Shown in pieces: positions 33,701-45,140 of a stretch of 64,000 nucleotides of DNA. The position numbers and the translations under genes are program-made. How positions within the stretch are numbered: position 1 is the first letter of the stretch; every line of letters begins with the position of its first letter. The stretch comes from Bemisia tabaci (taxonomy: Eukaryota; Arthropoda; Insecta; Hemiptera; Aleyrodidae). Under the pieces are notes generated by a model. The model ran no database searches. It was not told where the DNA came from and was given only the letters and a program-made list of their open reading frames with translations. The DNA is taken from assembly GCF_918797505.1 (NCBI RefSeq), contig NC_092793.1, positions 77,311,912-77,375,911 on the forward strand, in the 5' to 3' direction.

Positions 33701-35118
33701 GGCACTGCGATGGGTCACTGAACCTTTTGTTTTTTATTTAATATTCTGGAAGTACCAAATGAGTAGATTACGAAATGATTTATTGCATATTTTTGGAGCA
33801 AAACTCCCAGAAAAGCCCGCTTTAAAATAAGTCCAAACACTCGAATGAATTTCAAACGCGTCGGAATGCCGGGAAAATGATGGCAATGATGTACCTACTC
33901 ATGCGGCAGTCAAATCGCTATCTCCTCTCATTTTCCACTGATGTTTGTTAAAGTAAAACGTCCTTAAAAGTAGGATTCTTACTTAATAACTGAAAATAAC
34001 ATGATTACGAAAGAAGAATCTTGGCTCTATACATTTTTATTAAAAGTTATTTACTCATATGCATGGCTACAATGGTTACATGCTAAAGGCCTTTTCGGCC
34101 TCTCAGGGCCATCTTTAGAGCAACAAGACAAATAGAAAAGAAAAACTAAATAGCGGTATCAGGCAGATGGACAAGCAAGAGAATTTTTATAACAATTTAA
34201 CTTGCAGATAAACGAATTAGCATACAAATCACGGTGGCCAGCGCACAATCGTATGTGATATTTGTGTTAACAAGAGACAAACAATTCGATGGTCACCCAC
34301 TGGGTCAAAAAAATGTTTTGCTCATAATTTCAATCGTTTTCAAGCTTTTGCACTCTCCAGGGCGTATTAGGAATTAAATAAGGACAAGAAACGACAAAAT
34401 TTTGTGGAAATTCATGTATATTTTGTATACTTCTTTGCAGGATTTAATTCTCAACCCAACCTGAAATACTTATAAATGATACCTAAAAAATAATTCTACA
34501 ATTTTTCTTGAAAATAATTATTTTTCCCGGAGAAATTTAGCAACCATTGAGTGTTCATACGGTGTTTTACTGAAGCACGGCAGCATGAATGCTGTTCTCT
34601 CAGAGATGCCTTGACGGTGATTTGAGTTACTTACGAAGACAATCTCAAGTTACGAAAAAAAAGAGTCACTAAAAGTCCACTAAAGGCGTCAAGAATGACT
34701 TTCGTCTAAAAGCTTTTTCTTTTTACTTTACATTTGATAGTATTTTGCGTTGGTTTATCAGCGAAAATAAAACCACGGTGACATTTGCTCTTAGAGTTAT
34801 ATCCCTCACTCCGGGGAGGGTGGCGTTTTGTGGCACAATCTGAGATCGTTCCAGGTTCGCGGAATATTTCAATCTCTCAAAAATGTCCTTTCCTCTAGTT
34901 TAAAAAATTAAATTTCTTTACGAAAGATAAAAAGAGCTTGGATAAAAAAAGTTATATTGAGGGAAAAAGAAGAACCCCTAAACAGCAGAGAATGCACAAA
35001 AGTCCGTATGAGCAAATACGAGGTGAGGCCTGCATAATTTTAATTCGGGCTTTTAACTTTGTGGAACTTAATCTTTTTGCCGATTGTGGAATCGTTATCG
35101 ACCTGCGGGCTGATTTTT
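33701..35118. other. AT-rich intron DNA
   Basis: A fragment of the AACGCCGTATGAAC family lies at about 34540-34590 (TTTAGCAACC..TTCATACGGTG). Nothing else is recognised. Confidence 0.35.
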
Positions 35119-35366
35119 GAAGTTGATAGACAAAGCGATTGGCAAAGAAGACATAGGGAGTATGGAGCGATCCTATTGGTTGAAATGGGTGGTTCTGATA
35201 GACTGAGGGAGAAAAAGATGAACTAACTGAAGGGTCTCACGTGGGTTGCTGTTAGTTCGTCTATTACCTACCTCCTTTGTCCAATGCAACCACCCGTTCC
35301 CACCAATTGGATCGCTCAAAATCCTATTTGTCTTCTTTTTCTATCGCTTTGTCCATCAATTTCAAC
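35119..35366. mobile_element. GATGGACAAAGCGAT-ended MITE
   Basis: Left TTGATAGACAAAGCGATTGG and right ATCGCTTTGTCCATCAA are inverted; inner paired parts are GGAGCGATCCTATTGG / CCAATTGGATCGCTC and GGGTGGTT / AACCACCCG. The open frame starting at 35246 crosses its right arm and is spurious. Confidence 0.7.
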
Positions 35367-35599
35367 AATCAGCACGCAGGTGGTGGATACATCCTATCCT
35401 AGCAATGCTATTAATCGATCAAGGTTGTTGGATAACGATTCAACACAATCAAGGAGCAGGATCAGTTGATAACGCTTTAATAATCAGCCCACCGTCTAGA
35501 CCACTCAGCAGTTTCTGTTTAGTGGAAGGAAGTGAAGAAATGCATCAACTTCCAGACCCCTGCACGAGTGGGGCTTCCCCGAAAAAATGACGATCAGTT
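35367..35599. other. Short unassigned intron stretch
   Basis: Nothing recognisable. Confidence 0.3.
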
Positions 35600-36190
35600 A
35601 TCATCACGCGAGGGGTGTTAAAAGTTCGCAGCCGCGTCTGGGAAAGCAGGGGTGGCGGGAGGTGGGCGAGGGGGTGAATTTCTCGGCGATAATGAGTTTA
35701 AACGGGTGGGACCTCAGCCGCTCACCACCTAGCCACTAATGGTGTTAATATGTTCGTTTAATGCGCTCGGACCCGCCTCCTTCTCGGCTCCTCAGTGTCT
35801 CGCGAAAATCCGCGAGCCTGGTTTAATAATTCGCAGTCAGCGCCGGGAGGGGGGGGGGAGCAGGGCTGGTACCGGGGCCCCCACTCGTAAAAATAATCAA
35901 CGGGGTTTTTGCGCTCTTTTCATTTTACGACTGGAGTTTCGGCTAATGAAATCGTGGCGCGTTTTTGTCGAGCCCAGACAGTGGTCCTGGTCCCGATGCC
36001 CGGCAGGGATGATTAAAGATTCAACAGGGTTTTTATGCCGTCCCGAGTTCGTTTCCTGGAATTATCTCCTCAAGTTAATAGTTCGGCGTTTCCCGTCGCT
36101 TCCGCTTGTGATCGGGGACATTGTTCGCCGGGCCTCCCGCGCCATCCCTCGTTGCCGATGTGAACTCAGCGGGGACCCCGCGGCATAATT
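35600..36190. other. GC/CpG-rich island in the Dscam intron
   Basis: The longest GC-rich block of the intron, with GATAATGAG, CACTAATGGTGTTAAT and GGTTTAATAATTCGC embedded in CG-rich sequence and no repeat partner. The 149-codon plus frame (35739-36188) is arginine-rich without a domain and probably reflects composition. A developmental enhancer is a reasonable guess only. Confidence 0.4.
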
Positions 36191-36268
36191 GCCAGATTGT
36201 GCTGAAAAATACGGACTCCTCGGATTTAAGCCCATGTAAAGTCACATTTTATCCCACAATCTGACAAT

Positions 36269-36522
36269 TGAACCGTGTTAAACAGAAAGGAACCAAGCCA
36301 CATCATCCATTGCCAAATTTAACTGGGCAATACAATTTTTTACGAGAGCCTGTTTGTGCGGATCCCTTTGAAATTTTTAAGGAATTCGCTTCAAACTATG
36401 GAGAATTTTCACTGCAATTTGCACGAAAATCCGCAGAACCGTTTTCAGGTAAAAATTAAATTGCCCAATTAAATTTGGCAATGACTGATGTGGCTTGGTT
36501 CCTTTCTGTTTAACGCAGTCCA
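36269..36522. mobile_element. GTTAAACAGAAAGGAACC MITE, intact (254 bp)
   Basis: The inverted arms GTTAAACAGAAAGGAACCAA / TTGGTTCCTTTCTGTTTAAC continue through CCACATCA, CATTGCCAAATTTAA and TGGGCAAT, roughly 75 bp per arm. The centre is AT-rich. A fragment is at 46150-46225 and a split copy at 30168-31565. Confidence 0.85.
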
Positions 36523-36599
36523 ATTGTGCCCATGGGGAAAAAAGTTCAGAGAGCGGAACAATATATTGATTTACAGGCTATGTGATTCGTGCGATATGC

Positions 36600-36978
36600 G
36601 ACTGAGAGTGCCTATAAGGGAAAGTGCGGACATGTCGGTAATTATGAAGTCATGGAGCTTTTAGGGCCCAAAAAAGCAGTCAACCTGCGAAATCAAATCA
36701 TCCAGAATTGTTCAAATTGTCCTACAATTGTTACGACTCGTAGTTTGTAAAGCGCGTATTTGACTTACTTTTTGCATAAATTTGCTAATTTTTGCGGAAA
36801 GACGCTCCTTTATAAACATTTTTGGTCAATTTGGTTTGCTATTAAAATGTGAAAATGTGACTATATTAGCAGCGGCGTTTCTCTAGTGTTTTTCGTATTA
36901 GAAGGTTGGCTGCTCTTTTGGGCCGTAAGAGCTCCATATTTTGACATGTTCGTACTCTCCCCGTATGGGTGCTATAAT
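36600..36978. mobile_element. Inverted-repeat element with GGGCCCAAAA arms
   Basis: GACATGTCGGTAATTATGAA, GGAGCTTTTAGGGCCCAAAA at left pair with CTTTTGGGCCGTAAGAGCTC and GACATGTTCGTACTCTCCC at right. It is distantly similar to the 8473-8896 family (GGAGCTTTTTGGGCCCAAAA). Confidence 0.6.
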
Positions 36979-38139
36979 TATTCGACCTTCCGATTTTCAA
37001 TAGCTTTAATCTAAACTATATAACATAACCCTAGGTCCAAAGTTCACCGACTAAGAGATAGGATATAGGGTCCTTTTATGTCGCACATGACGCCTGATAT
37101 GATTAAGAGAAAATCTCTATGAGTAAAAGTGAATTAAAGCGATAAAATTATTTGACCACTGCAGGAACCAAGAAAGAACTCTGTTTGACAGACACCGTGT
37201 AAAGAACTATTGAGGGTACCATCCATTTTCATGTGGTTACTCTTCGCACATAATACGTCCAAATAAAGTACAGGGACAAGGGGCCCGTTGGTAGCAATCA
37301 AATGCAAATTTTCCAGTTTTCCTGAAATTGCGCTGGGTAAAGGAAATAACTCTAGCATGGAGCAGTACAAACTTTCCTTACATTCTAGTTCCTTTGTAAC
37401 TAGAAGATTCGCTCGAGCGCTTGATTCCCGCTTGCTTTCATTATTTCCTCCGCACAGGTGCTCAAAGACATAAATTGGAAGTGCGAAAATTCATTTATCT
37501 TGCGTTAAACAGACGACACACTAAAACCTTTGAATTATTACACGAATGGTGGAAAGTTTATCGTAATTTTCCACGAGTTTCGGAATACTTTGAGGATGAC
37601 GATGAGAACTTGCCCCTCAGCGCGGTTGCCATGACGACTGGTCAAAACTTCAAAAACCTTCATTATTTATCTCTCTGTTGAGGGATGTCACTGCTTTAAC
37701 GGATGAGAGGGTGAAAAACATGAGGCAATTGAATGTGATCACTTTCCTTACGAATTGATATTTTGCTACGACGTCTAACTCTAAATAGGAGGGTCATTTT
37801 AATCGCGCTCTTAGAAATTCGTGGCGAATCTCGCAAATTGACAACAACGGAGTAAGTTCGTTTATAATGTAAAACACTCTATATTTTTAGGCAGACCTTC
37901 TCACCTGATATTGATTACATATGATGAATTTGAAAAAAAAGCAGTGCTGTCAACTTCCAGTAATCACCACATTCACCACCGGTAGAAATTATGTTGACTT
38001 CTAAGGTCAAAAAATCGATGGGACCATTTTCAATTTCAAAACTCAACGTTATCAATTTGCCAAACAATATGTTTGTTTCCGTCAACATGTTTGAGCAGCA
38101 GATTCGAGAGATTACGAATATTCAACGATTAAAGCGCGC
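36979..38139. other. AT-rich intron DNA
   Basis: Two short open frames (37134-37370 minus, 37421-37681 plus) show no domain or splice support. No bounded repeat is seen. Confidence 0.35.
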
Positions 38140-38310
38140 ACTGTGCAGTGCGCATAATGTGTGAAGTATCCCTACAGTCTTGTAGGCGCTGATATGTGTG
38201 TCACGCACGACTGCGGCACCGCACCGTGGCGTTTTTGGCGCAATGCGTGAAGTATTTCTGTAGTCTTGTAGGCGCTAATGCGCGTTCCACGCCGACCGCA
38301 CTGTTTGATT
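38140..38310. repeat. Half-palindrome array, inverted orientation
   Basis: Two to three units with GCGTGAAGTAT..CTACAGTCTTGTAGGCGC, the reverse complement of the units at 5795-6000 and 53100-53370. Confidence 0.6.
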
Positions 38311-38972
38311 ATTCAAACGCGCGGAGTCGAGCATTTCTTGGTACTGAGGCCGAAGCCCCGTCACAGGGCGAAAAATCAAAAATATAAAGTGAAATTACAA
38401 AAATATAGCCTCTAGAGGATAATGTAAAGGAGACATCGAGTCAAGGGGGTTTCAAGGAGCATCTTGAAACTATACGCCTTGAGGTTCAAACGAAGCATTG
38501 ATGACAGCAACAATATGTGTTGGTTCATTAATGCAATTCTCAAAAAAACTTTCGTGATTTTTCCTCTCTGTGCGAGAGAAGTCTGCAAAAAAATTTCAAA
38601 GAATTATGTTGAGTTTTTCCCCTTTAAAGCAATATAATTGGAGTGAAGATATTGAAATATCGCAAACGAGATACGTAATTTAAAAATAAAATAAAATTCA
38701 TAATAATAATCAATTGCAGAGGTTGTCACAAAATGGGAAAATAAATCAAACTGGGGCCGCACTTATTTGATAAAAGATAATCAATGGCAGCATCCAGATA
38801 AAACCTAGATAAAATTCTTTTGATTTTTTCAATGATAGTTTCACCGTTGATAAGCGCTAGCAATCATCAATTATGAGTTAAGTTTAAACAATTTCAACAT
38901 TTTCCTCGTATCATGCGTGAAATTTGTCTTGCAGTATTTTCATTCTTAATTCGCCTAGCAGTCCGTTTTTGG
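38311..38972. other. Intron DNA with repeat fragments
   Basis: Fragments of the GAGATACGTGGTTT family lie near 38540-38680 and 38825-38860. Otherwise AT-rich and featureless. Confidence 0.35.
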
Positions 38973-39149
38973 GGCCGTCCCTAAATTACGAAACGCACTT
39001 TTTCTTCATTTTTGATCTCCTTCTCCTTGTAACGCTTTTGTTACGAAGACTCCTATCCTTTAACATGTAAAAACGAAATTCCGTAACAATCTCCTCGAGT
39101 CCCCTCGTTAGTTCCTCCTTAGAGTGTTGCGAAATTTAGGGACGGTCCC
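38973..39149. mobile_element. GGGACCGTCCCTAAATT MITE (177 bp)
   Basis: GGCCGTCCCTAAATTACGAA at left and TTGCGAAATTTAGGGACGGT at right are inverted, with CTTTAACATGTAAAAACG in the centre. A diverged fragment is at about 46063-46145. Confidence 0.75.
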
Positions 39150-39749
39150 ATTTCATCCCAGAAGGCCAGAGGGTTATCGCCCCCTAAACACAGGGCTGAA
39201 GGGTTCTGAAAGGGCGCAAGACGTTTACTCGCTTTGGGATGAAGGGTAATTGGTTTAATCACAGGGACAAAATCAGAATGAACAAAACAAAAGACCTTTA
39301 GTATAGACACTTTTCAGAGACTTTTTCCAGGACAATACTTTTTTATCTATCAACAAAACTCTCCTTTCTAAAACCATGGCAACCCCCACAACCGCGACCT
39401 AGCCTGTCCCAGCTGGCGGTGACTTTTTTGGCGAGAACAGGGCCTCTTATGGAAAAATGGGGGGCCTCATTCAGTATTTTTGTAGAAATCTCACAGAGCC
39501 CCTCAGGACCACCTTTTTTAAATCTTTCCCAGCTGTTATCAAAAGGGGCCCTCTGACCCCTTTTCAGTGGGCACCGCACTGCTCCCCGGACAATTTTGAT
39601 TCTGTCCGCCCCGCTTCTGCCACGCGCTAATCGTATTCTGACCGTGTAAGTAATTGAGTACCCACCACTACCCTCTTTCAATTCGGATTCCCTTAATCTA
39701 GATCGATCAATTATGCAAGGGCTTTCCTCCTTGGAATCGGAGTGGGTCA
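39150..39749. other. Unassigned, GC-richer intron DNA
   Basis: A 135-codon minus frame (39343-39750) contains no recognisable domain. GGGGGCCTC / GGGGCCCTC words hint at a decayed transposon. Confidence 0.3.
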
Positions 39750-39927
39750 AAGGTTAATGAATGAGCCCGCAAGCGAGCATGCAGCTCGACGGAACCGAGA
39801 TGCGAGCAGGCCTTTGCCGTTCTCGCTGCACAATAGACACAGAGCATAATCGGGCCGGATTCGCCAGATTGACGGGTGAGCTGGCGACAACAGTGCTGCC
39901 ACCTGGGCTCAAAATCCTGCGTGCTCC
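39750..39927. other. Short GC-rich unique island
   Basis: It contains GACAATAG-like and CACCTG sites and AGCATAATCGGGCCGGATT. No repeat partner is seen. It may be regulatory; evidence is weak. Confidence 0.3.
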
Positions 39928-39928
39928 G

Positions 39929-40177
39929 CCGTGCTAAGGAAGAACGCCGTATGAACATTCGAGAGTTGCCAAATTTCTCCGTATAAAACAAGTATTTCTG
40001 AGAAAAGTTATTCATATCTCTACATGAAATTTTCAGATATTTTAGATAAAAATGCGAAAAAAATTACCTGAAAAATTGGAAGAAAAATGTTCGCAATGTT
40101 CCAAAAAAAATTCGGTTTATATTGAAGTAAATCTGGCATGGTCTGAAGGCTCATACGGCGTTTTTCCTTAGCACGGC
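39929..40177. mobile_element. AACGCCGTATGAAC MITE, copy 3
   Basis: CCGTGCTAAGGAAGAACGCC and GGCGTTTTTCCTTAGCACGG are the inverted ends; TTGCCAAATTT and AAATCTGGCA lie at the inner side. A partial further arm follows directly (40178-40225). Confidence 0.85.
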
Positions 40178-40342
40178 AGCATTGAAAAACACCGTTTGAG
40201 CACGGAATGTTGCCAAATTTCTGCCGATGAAATGCTCATACCTGAGGAGAGCATTAAGTATTCTAACTTGGATCATGGAAAAATACGAGAAATATTTTAT
40301 TGATTTTTTTCCTATGATCAGAGAAAAAGTCAGTGGCAATTC

Positions 40343-40588
40343 GATGGCCAATGTGTGAGACCACATACCTCCGTTTGCGACGTTGGAGACCTCCTGTCAT
40401 ACTTTATTTTTTCTTAGGCAAACTATAGTCATGTACCACTACTTGAATTTTTCTCCTCTGTAAGCAGAATATTCTACCTAATGTTCAAGCTATCAAGTTG
40501 GCTTGTCATTTTCCGAAAAAATACAATAGGAGCGGACATTTTGGAACACCGCAATGTAGATACGTGGTTTCGCACTTTGACCGTCGAT
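40343..40588. mobile_element. GAGATACGTGGTTT-family MITE, complete copy
   Basis: The left arm (ATGTGTGAGACCACATACCT, CATACTTTATTTTTTC) and right arm (GTAGATACGTGGTTTCGCAC) are inverted over about 45 bp. This copy shows the two-ended structure of a family present elsewhere only as single arms. Confidence 0.65.
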
Positions 40589-40616
40589 TTTCAGTTTCAA
40601 ATTCCAAGCAACCGCA

Positions 40617-41048
40617 TTAAGAAAGTCTGAAATTCACTGCTAAGCGCGCTTTCGTAACACGCTTTTGCAAATTTACCGCGAATGCGGGCAGTTTTTCTTG
40701 TTGGCCGGCAGTCAGATTTGCCCGGAGCGAGAACTCACTTAAATAAACAAACAATCTCGGGAACTGCTGTAAAATCTCCTTGCGTAAGATTTAAATTCAT
40801 TCAAAACTTTTGTTTTTATAAAATAAAGGCAAAAGGAAACAAACGCTTGGAAACGATTTAAATCATACCATAGAGCATGTCAGTGAAATCGTTTGTTTAC
40901 TCAGCTTAGTTGTTCTCATTCCTCTTTCCAAGCAAACTCGGTCGGCGGTGACTTCACAAAAACTGCCCGCAGACGCGGGAAACTTGAAAAAGTGTATGTC
41001 ACGAACTATACGCAGGTTGCACGCTAAGGAATGGATTTCAGACGTTTT
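40617..41048. mobile_element. Inverted-repeat element with GTCTGAAAT ends
   Basis: AAAGTCTGAAATTCACTGCT at left and GGAATGGATTTCAGACG at right are inverted; GCGGGCAGTTTTT / AAAAACTGCCCGC and AACAAACAAT / GTTTGTTTACT pair inside. Confidence 0.7.
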
Positions 41049-41194
41049 TGACGTGTAAAACGTGATTTACGTACGATTTGACCCGTATATAGTATATTTA
41101 TGTGTCTGCATCTCTTAAGTGCAACAGACCCATTTGGTGACGTTCAAACGTTCTTAAACCGTTTTGCTTCTACACGGCATGACGTCCGCATTTT

Positions 41195-41640
41195 CGTTCG
41201 AAGTCCTATGGAAAACGGCAACGCGCCTCTGCGATCCTGGCCGCGGAAATTTCAATATTTACCCGCTCAGAAGCCTGAGGGCGAAAGCGAGAGGGGGAGC
41301 GAGAGAGAGCGAGAGAGAGAGAGCGCGCAAACACCGGAATCCAACTCGGCGCGGGAACAATAAAATCGGACGATTTATTCCGGCGATAATCATCTGTGAT
41401 GCCCGCTGCGTCACCGCGCTCCGCAACCATCGATATTTTCACCGCTTTTTAACGGAGAGAATCGAAGTTCGAGTGTTGAAGAATATCGATTGAGGGGAGG
41501 GTAGAGGACGGAAGGGCCAAGTCTCTCGGTTCCCCGTTCCACGATTACACTGCTAATTAGTAATTAGGCCCTTGTTTGTGTCGCCGACACGCTCTTTTAT
41601 TGCCTCCCCGCAAGTATTTATCCACGGGCTCCCTCCCCCG
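41195..41640. promoter_or_regulatory. Candidate enhancer island with paired TAATTA sites
   Basis: A CpG-rich island inside the Dscam intron, with a (GA) microsatellite at 41291-41327. Two TAATTA cores, the commonest homeodomain target, lie 7 bp apart at 41554-41559 and 41561-41566, and TTTATTCCGG and CCATCGATATTTT sites are also present. No repeat partner is seen. That it is an enhancer is inference. Confidence 0.3.
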
Positions 41641-42867
41641 CCCCCTCCTCCGCAATGCTGCGCGCCTCGCAACAGTCACCGCTCCAGCATCCCGATTCTG
41701 AAATCTGCTGGACTGAAGAAAAACGCCCTATGAACACTCGTATATTGTCTAATGTTTTCTACGAAAATATTTCTTCCCATAATAATGGAGGGGCTTGGAG
41801 GACAAGGCGCATATGTGCAGTTTTTGAAAAAAAAAAAAAAGATATTAATGATCTCAAGTAAAACTAGTCCTTGATGTATATTTCGTAAAAAATTCGCTCC
41901 CATATTCCAATTTTTAAACATTAAGAAGTCGGTTAGAATTTTCTTTTCGTCAAAAGGATCTGTGTAATTTTGGAACTTCGAACACGCATTTCTCAAAACT
42001 GGAAGAACTGCATTTATGCGCCTTGTTCTCCAACCCCTTAATTGACTCTAAGTTGCAGGCAAATAGCGAAATCAAGCATTTAGCATAGGCATATGATCAA
42101 ATATTTTTACTTAGATTGAAATACTGAATATTTTCCTAATATTGGACAAAATAATTCATTGCTTCTGATAGAAACAGTCTGTATAAAAATAGGTATCTTA
42201 CATAAAAGCATTTTAGACGATTTTTAGCGCATTTGAACAAACTCTTATCTAAAATTTTCAGTATGGCATGAAATGTAATTATTTTAAAAATTCTAACATT
42301 TAAATAAATAAAATGCATTCAAAAAGAAAAAGGCAAAAAGAGTTTGTAAATTTCATTATTTATTTTTCCCAAAATATTGAAAACTTCGCCACAAATTAAC
42401 AAAATTTCGTAAACTGTCAAAATAATTGAAATAGCCTCCATGCACGCCGGGCTTGTCGTTTTCCTTTGACATTTTTGCAGTGGCGAATGCATAGCTTAAG
42501 TGCGCTCCAGCTAGAATTGTATTTAGCAAATGGGTGGTTTTTATACGAGGATTAAAAATAAACAAGTGGTACGGAATAAAAGAAAAGAATATGAACTATG
42601 CAAAACGATAATCCGGGTATCGGAACTTGGCTGTTTTAAAAACGCCATCAAATGCGGCGTGATACCTCACGCATTCCGGAGAGTTCAAATAGTTGTATCA
42701 TTGCGCCGTAAGAATGTGACGGGAGATTAAAATAATTTAACTGTCTTTCTTAGCATTTGCTCATTTGATGAATTGCCTGCGACATATATTTTCTTTTGAA
42801 ATGTTCGGAAATAACTAACCCTTAGATTCCCAAAACTTTTATTATAAGGCCATCGGAAACAAACTCA
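41641..42867. other. AT-rich intron DNA
   Basis: A fragment of the AACGCCGTATGAAC family is at about 41706-41765. No gene-like frame is supported. Confidence 0.35.
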
Positions 42868-42998
42868 ATATGGGAATAGAGCAAAGAAAGGACGTGCGTT
42901 GATGACGGCGCAGAGATACAACTATTCGTGCTTGATGGATGTCCGTGTTGCATCTGAAAAATTGAAGGCGCTATGGCACGCTGCGTGAACTCGCATTA
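42868..42998. repeat. Dispersed repeat, CAACACGGACATC family (copy 1)
   Basis: The segment with GGCGCAGAGATACAACTATT and GATGTCCGTGTTGCAT matches the reverse complement of 63008-63135 over about 130 bp. Confidence 0.65.
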
Positions 42999-43581
42999 CT
43001 CCGTCCGCTCAATGCTACCAGTGAGTTGTCGCTCGGAGAAAACATTAAAAATTAGGGGTCACAGAGCTTATAGTAATGATTTTCAAAACACTGCATCGGA
43101 GACTGATTATTTTCTCGTTCAATATTACGTTCACAATTTAATATGCACATATATGTACATATTTATGCGACATGCATATGTATTTGGGTGAGAAGGGAGT
43201 TGATAACCGTTCATAATGATTTGTGCATCGAGGAGCATACTGAGGCTTACAAATAAACACATTTTACTTTCCGAGTCCAATGGTGAGAATGGGGTGGTGC
43301 TGTGCGAAAATGAACCTGAGTTTGTCAGGGGAAAAAAATACAAGTTCGATTGGAAGCAATCACACTTTGGGAGGCCTAAGTGCGTATGAGAATTGTTTGA
43401 CTTATACGCGGTGATCCAGTGAAAACCACATGATTTTCTTCTCTTGAAAGGTTAAAAAAACAAACTCACCAATCTCTAAATCGTTGAACATGGCAGTCTA
43501 ACTTCCATTTTCCCTGTGAATGGTCACAATATGATAGCATGTTTAGTAATACAAGTGAATGTCATTGAAAATCTGGCTTAC
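42999..43581. other. Intron sequence next to the Dscam exon
   Basis: No repeat or frame of note. The donor GTAAGCC of the Dscam exon is at the right edge. Confidence 0.35.
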
Positions 43582-43734
43582 CTGAGACCAGGAATGTAAA
43601 CGATAGGTTTGTTGAGAGAGTCTAGCCATCGAATGTCAGGAAGGGGGTTGCCCTGAGCAGTGCAACTGATAATGGCACCAAAAGTATTTGAGTAGTCCAA
43701 CCAAGAGGGAGGTTCTTCCGTGAAAGAAGGTCCT
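43582..43734 (-). CDS. Dscam: Dscam-family exon: first half of an N-terminal Ig domain
   Basis: This minus-strand exon of 153 bp is bounded by an acceptor (CTTCCCCACTCCAG) and a donor (CTCAG/GTAAGCC); it enters in phase 2 and leaves in phase 2. It encodes 50 full codons: GPSFTEEPPSWLDYSNTFG, then IISCTAQGNPLPDIRWL with the B-strand cysteine and the core tryptophan, ending VYIPGL. This is the usual start of mature insect Dscam proteins (G-P-x-F-x-x-E-P-P..SN..G), placed just after the signal peptide. Joined to the exon at 24449-24591, it completes an Ig fold with both disulphide cysteines. Exon 1 should lie to the right but was not recognised up to the window end. The two halves of the same domain lie 19 kb apart. 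Confidence 0.88.
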
Positions 43735-44141
43735 CTGGAGTGGGGAAGCAGGCACAAAGAATCTGCAATAAAAAATTGAAGTTAATAAATGAATGAATGA
43801 AGGTGATAAATATATCATAATTATAATGACTATAGATAATTTAGGATAAATTGGTGCATTTTTGAGAGAATTGTAAGAACTTAAACGGCTAGATTTTTTT
43901 CCCACACTCACGGCTAATGTCATAGAATACGTATCTCATTCACAATATGCCACAACATTACCACAAACGAAAACTTTTCAAATGTACAGCTTTTTTTTGC
44001 AAGATAAAAGAAGTTACAAAACCTCTAAAGCAGTTCATACTTTCAGTTCCTCTTTGCGAAATGCAGTTCATTTCGTGAACAGTATCTCTGGTCATTTACA
44101 TACATTTTTCCTGATTTCACACGGAGCGAAAATCTGTTTGC
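43735..44141. other. Intron sequence upstream of the Dscam exon
   Basis: A polypyrimidine stretch precedes the acceptor. No signal-peptide exon is evident. Confidence 0.35.
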
Positions 44142-45051
44142 GAGCACCCGCCCAACACAAAATATTGCTGCAATATTTTCGCAATGTTCCAAGACAATAT
44201 TGTCGCAATATTGTTGAAAAAACACTCTTTAAATATTTGTTCAATATTTTAAAAACATTTTTGACAACATTTTCAGAATGTTTTTGCAAAAATATTGTTT
44301 GAATATTCTAGCAGTGTTTACAAAATATTTAATTTACAATATTGTTAAAATATGTTGATGTGTATAGTAAAAAAAATGTTTCAAAAATATTTTAAAATAT
44401 ATGTTGCTGCAATATTTAACAAAAAATATTTTAAAATTATTTTAGAAATATTAGTTTAAAAATATTTGTTTAATATTATGTTAAAAATATTTTATAAATA
44501 TTTTTGTAATATTTAAAATTATTTGCTAAAATGGCAAAAAATGGTTTGCGATTTCTGCAATTTGCTTTTTTTTGCGAAAATGCCCACCCTCGTGGCAAGA
44601 ACGACAAAACAATTTGCAACAGTGGTAATTTTATTGTGCGAAAATGGCAAACTATACTTTTGCGAAATTAACATCACTAGTTTATGCTATTATGGCTAAA
44701 ACTTTTGCTAGATTTTCAAAATGTTTGCCAAATTAGCGTATGGTTTTGCTCTGTTTACCAATTATTTTGCGGAACTTACTAAAATCAATCGCTATTTTAG
44801 CAATCTCAATATTGCGATTTTGCCTACCTCATAAATTGCTTTTTTCACAAGATATATTGCGAATTTAGTGACATTTTTGCGATTATAACAATTCAAAAAG
44901 CTATTTGATTGTGCAATTTAATTGTGCTGAATTAGCAAATTGTTTAAAATTGCTGAATTTGCAAAATTATTGTTAAGTTAGCGATCTCATTTTGCGATTT
45001 TCGCAATAGCAAAATACAACCGTGTGCGCGCGCCCTAGGAGCCGTTTTTGG

Positions 45052-45140
45052 TACTTTTGTTCTTTTCTTATAAGATAAGATAAGATATTTTATTCAAGAA
45101 GTAAAACATAAAATAAAGAACAACATTAATCTCCCGGATC
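45052..45140 (-). mobile_element. Probable 3' tail of a non-LTR retrotransposon
   Basis: On the minus strand the sequence ends in TTGAATAAAATATC followed by tandem TTATC copies. Such pentamer-repeat tails after a polyadenylation-like AATAAA are typical of several insect LINE clades. The 5' extent is unclear. The purine-rich low-complexity stretch up to 45381 follows. Confidence 0.4.

Larger units (their letters stand above)
24592..43581 (-). other. Dscam intron of 18,990 bp
   Basis: It is the sequence between the two Dscam exons, starting GTAAGCC on the minus strand and ending TTTGTTTCAG. It is filled with MITEs, three-layer nests and GC-rich islands, but no further Ig or fibronectin exon is seen in it. 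Large 5' introns are common in Dscam genes. Confidence 0.75.

Noticed and set aside
35739..36188. 149-codon plus-strand frame
   Set aside because: No recognisable domain, no signal peptide, biased Arg/Pro composition; lies in a GC-rich island of the opposite-strand Dscam intron.
39343..39750. 135-codon minus-strand frame
   Set aside because: No Ig or fibronectin features, and no splice sites in a phase fitting the Dscam exons.
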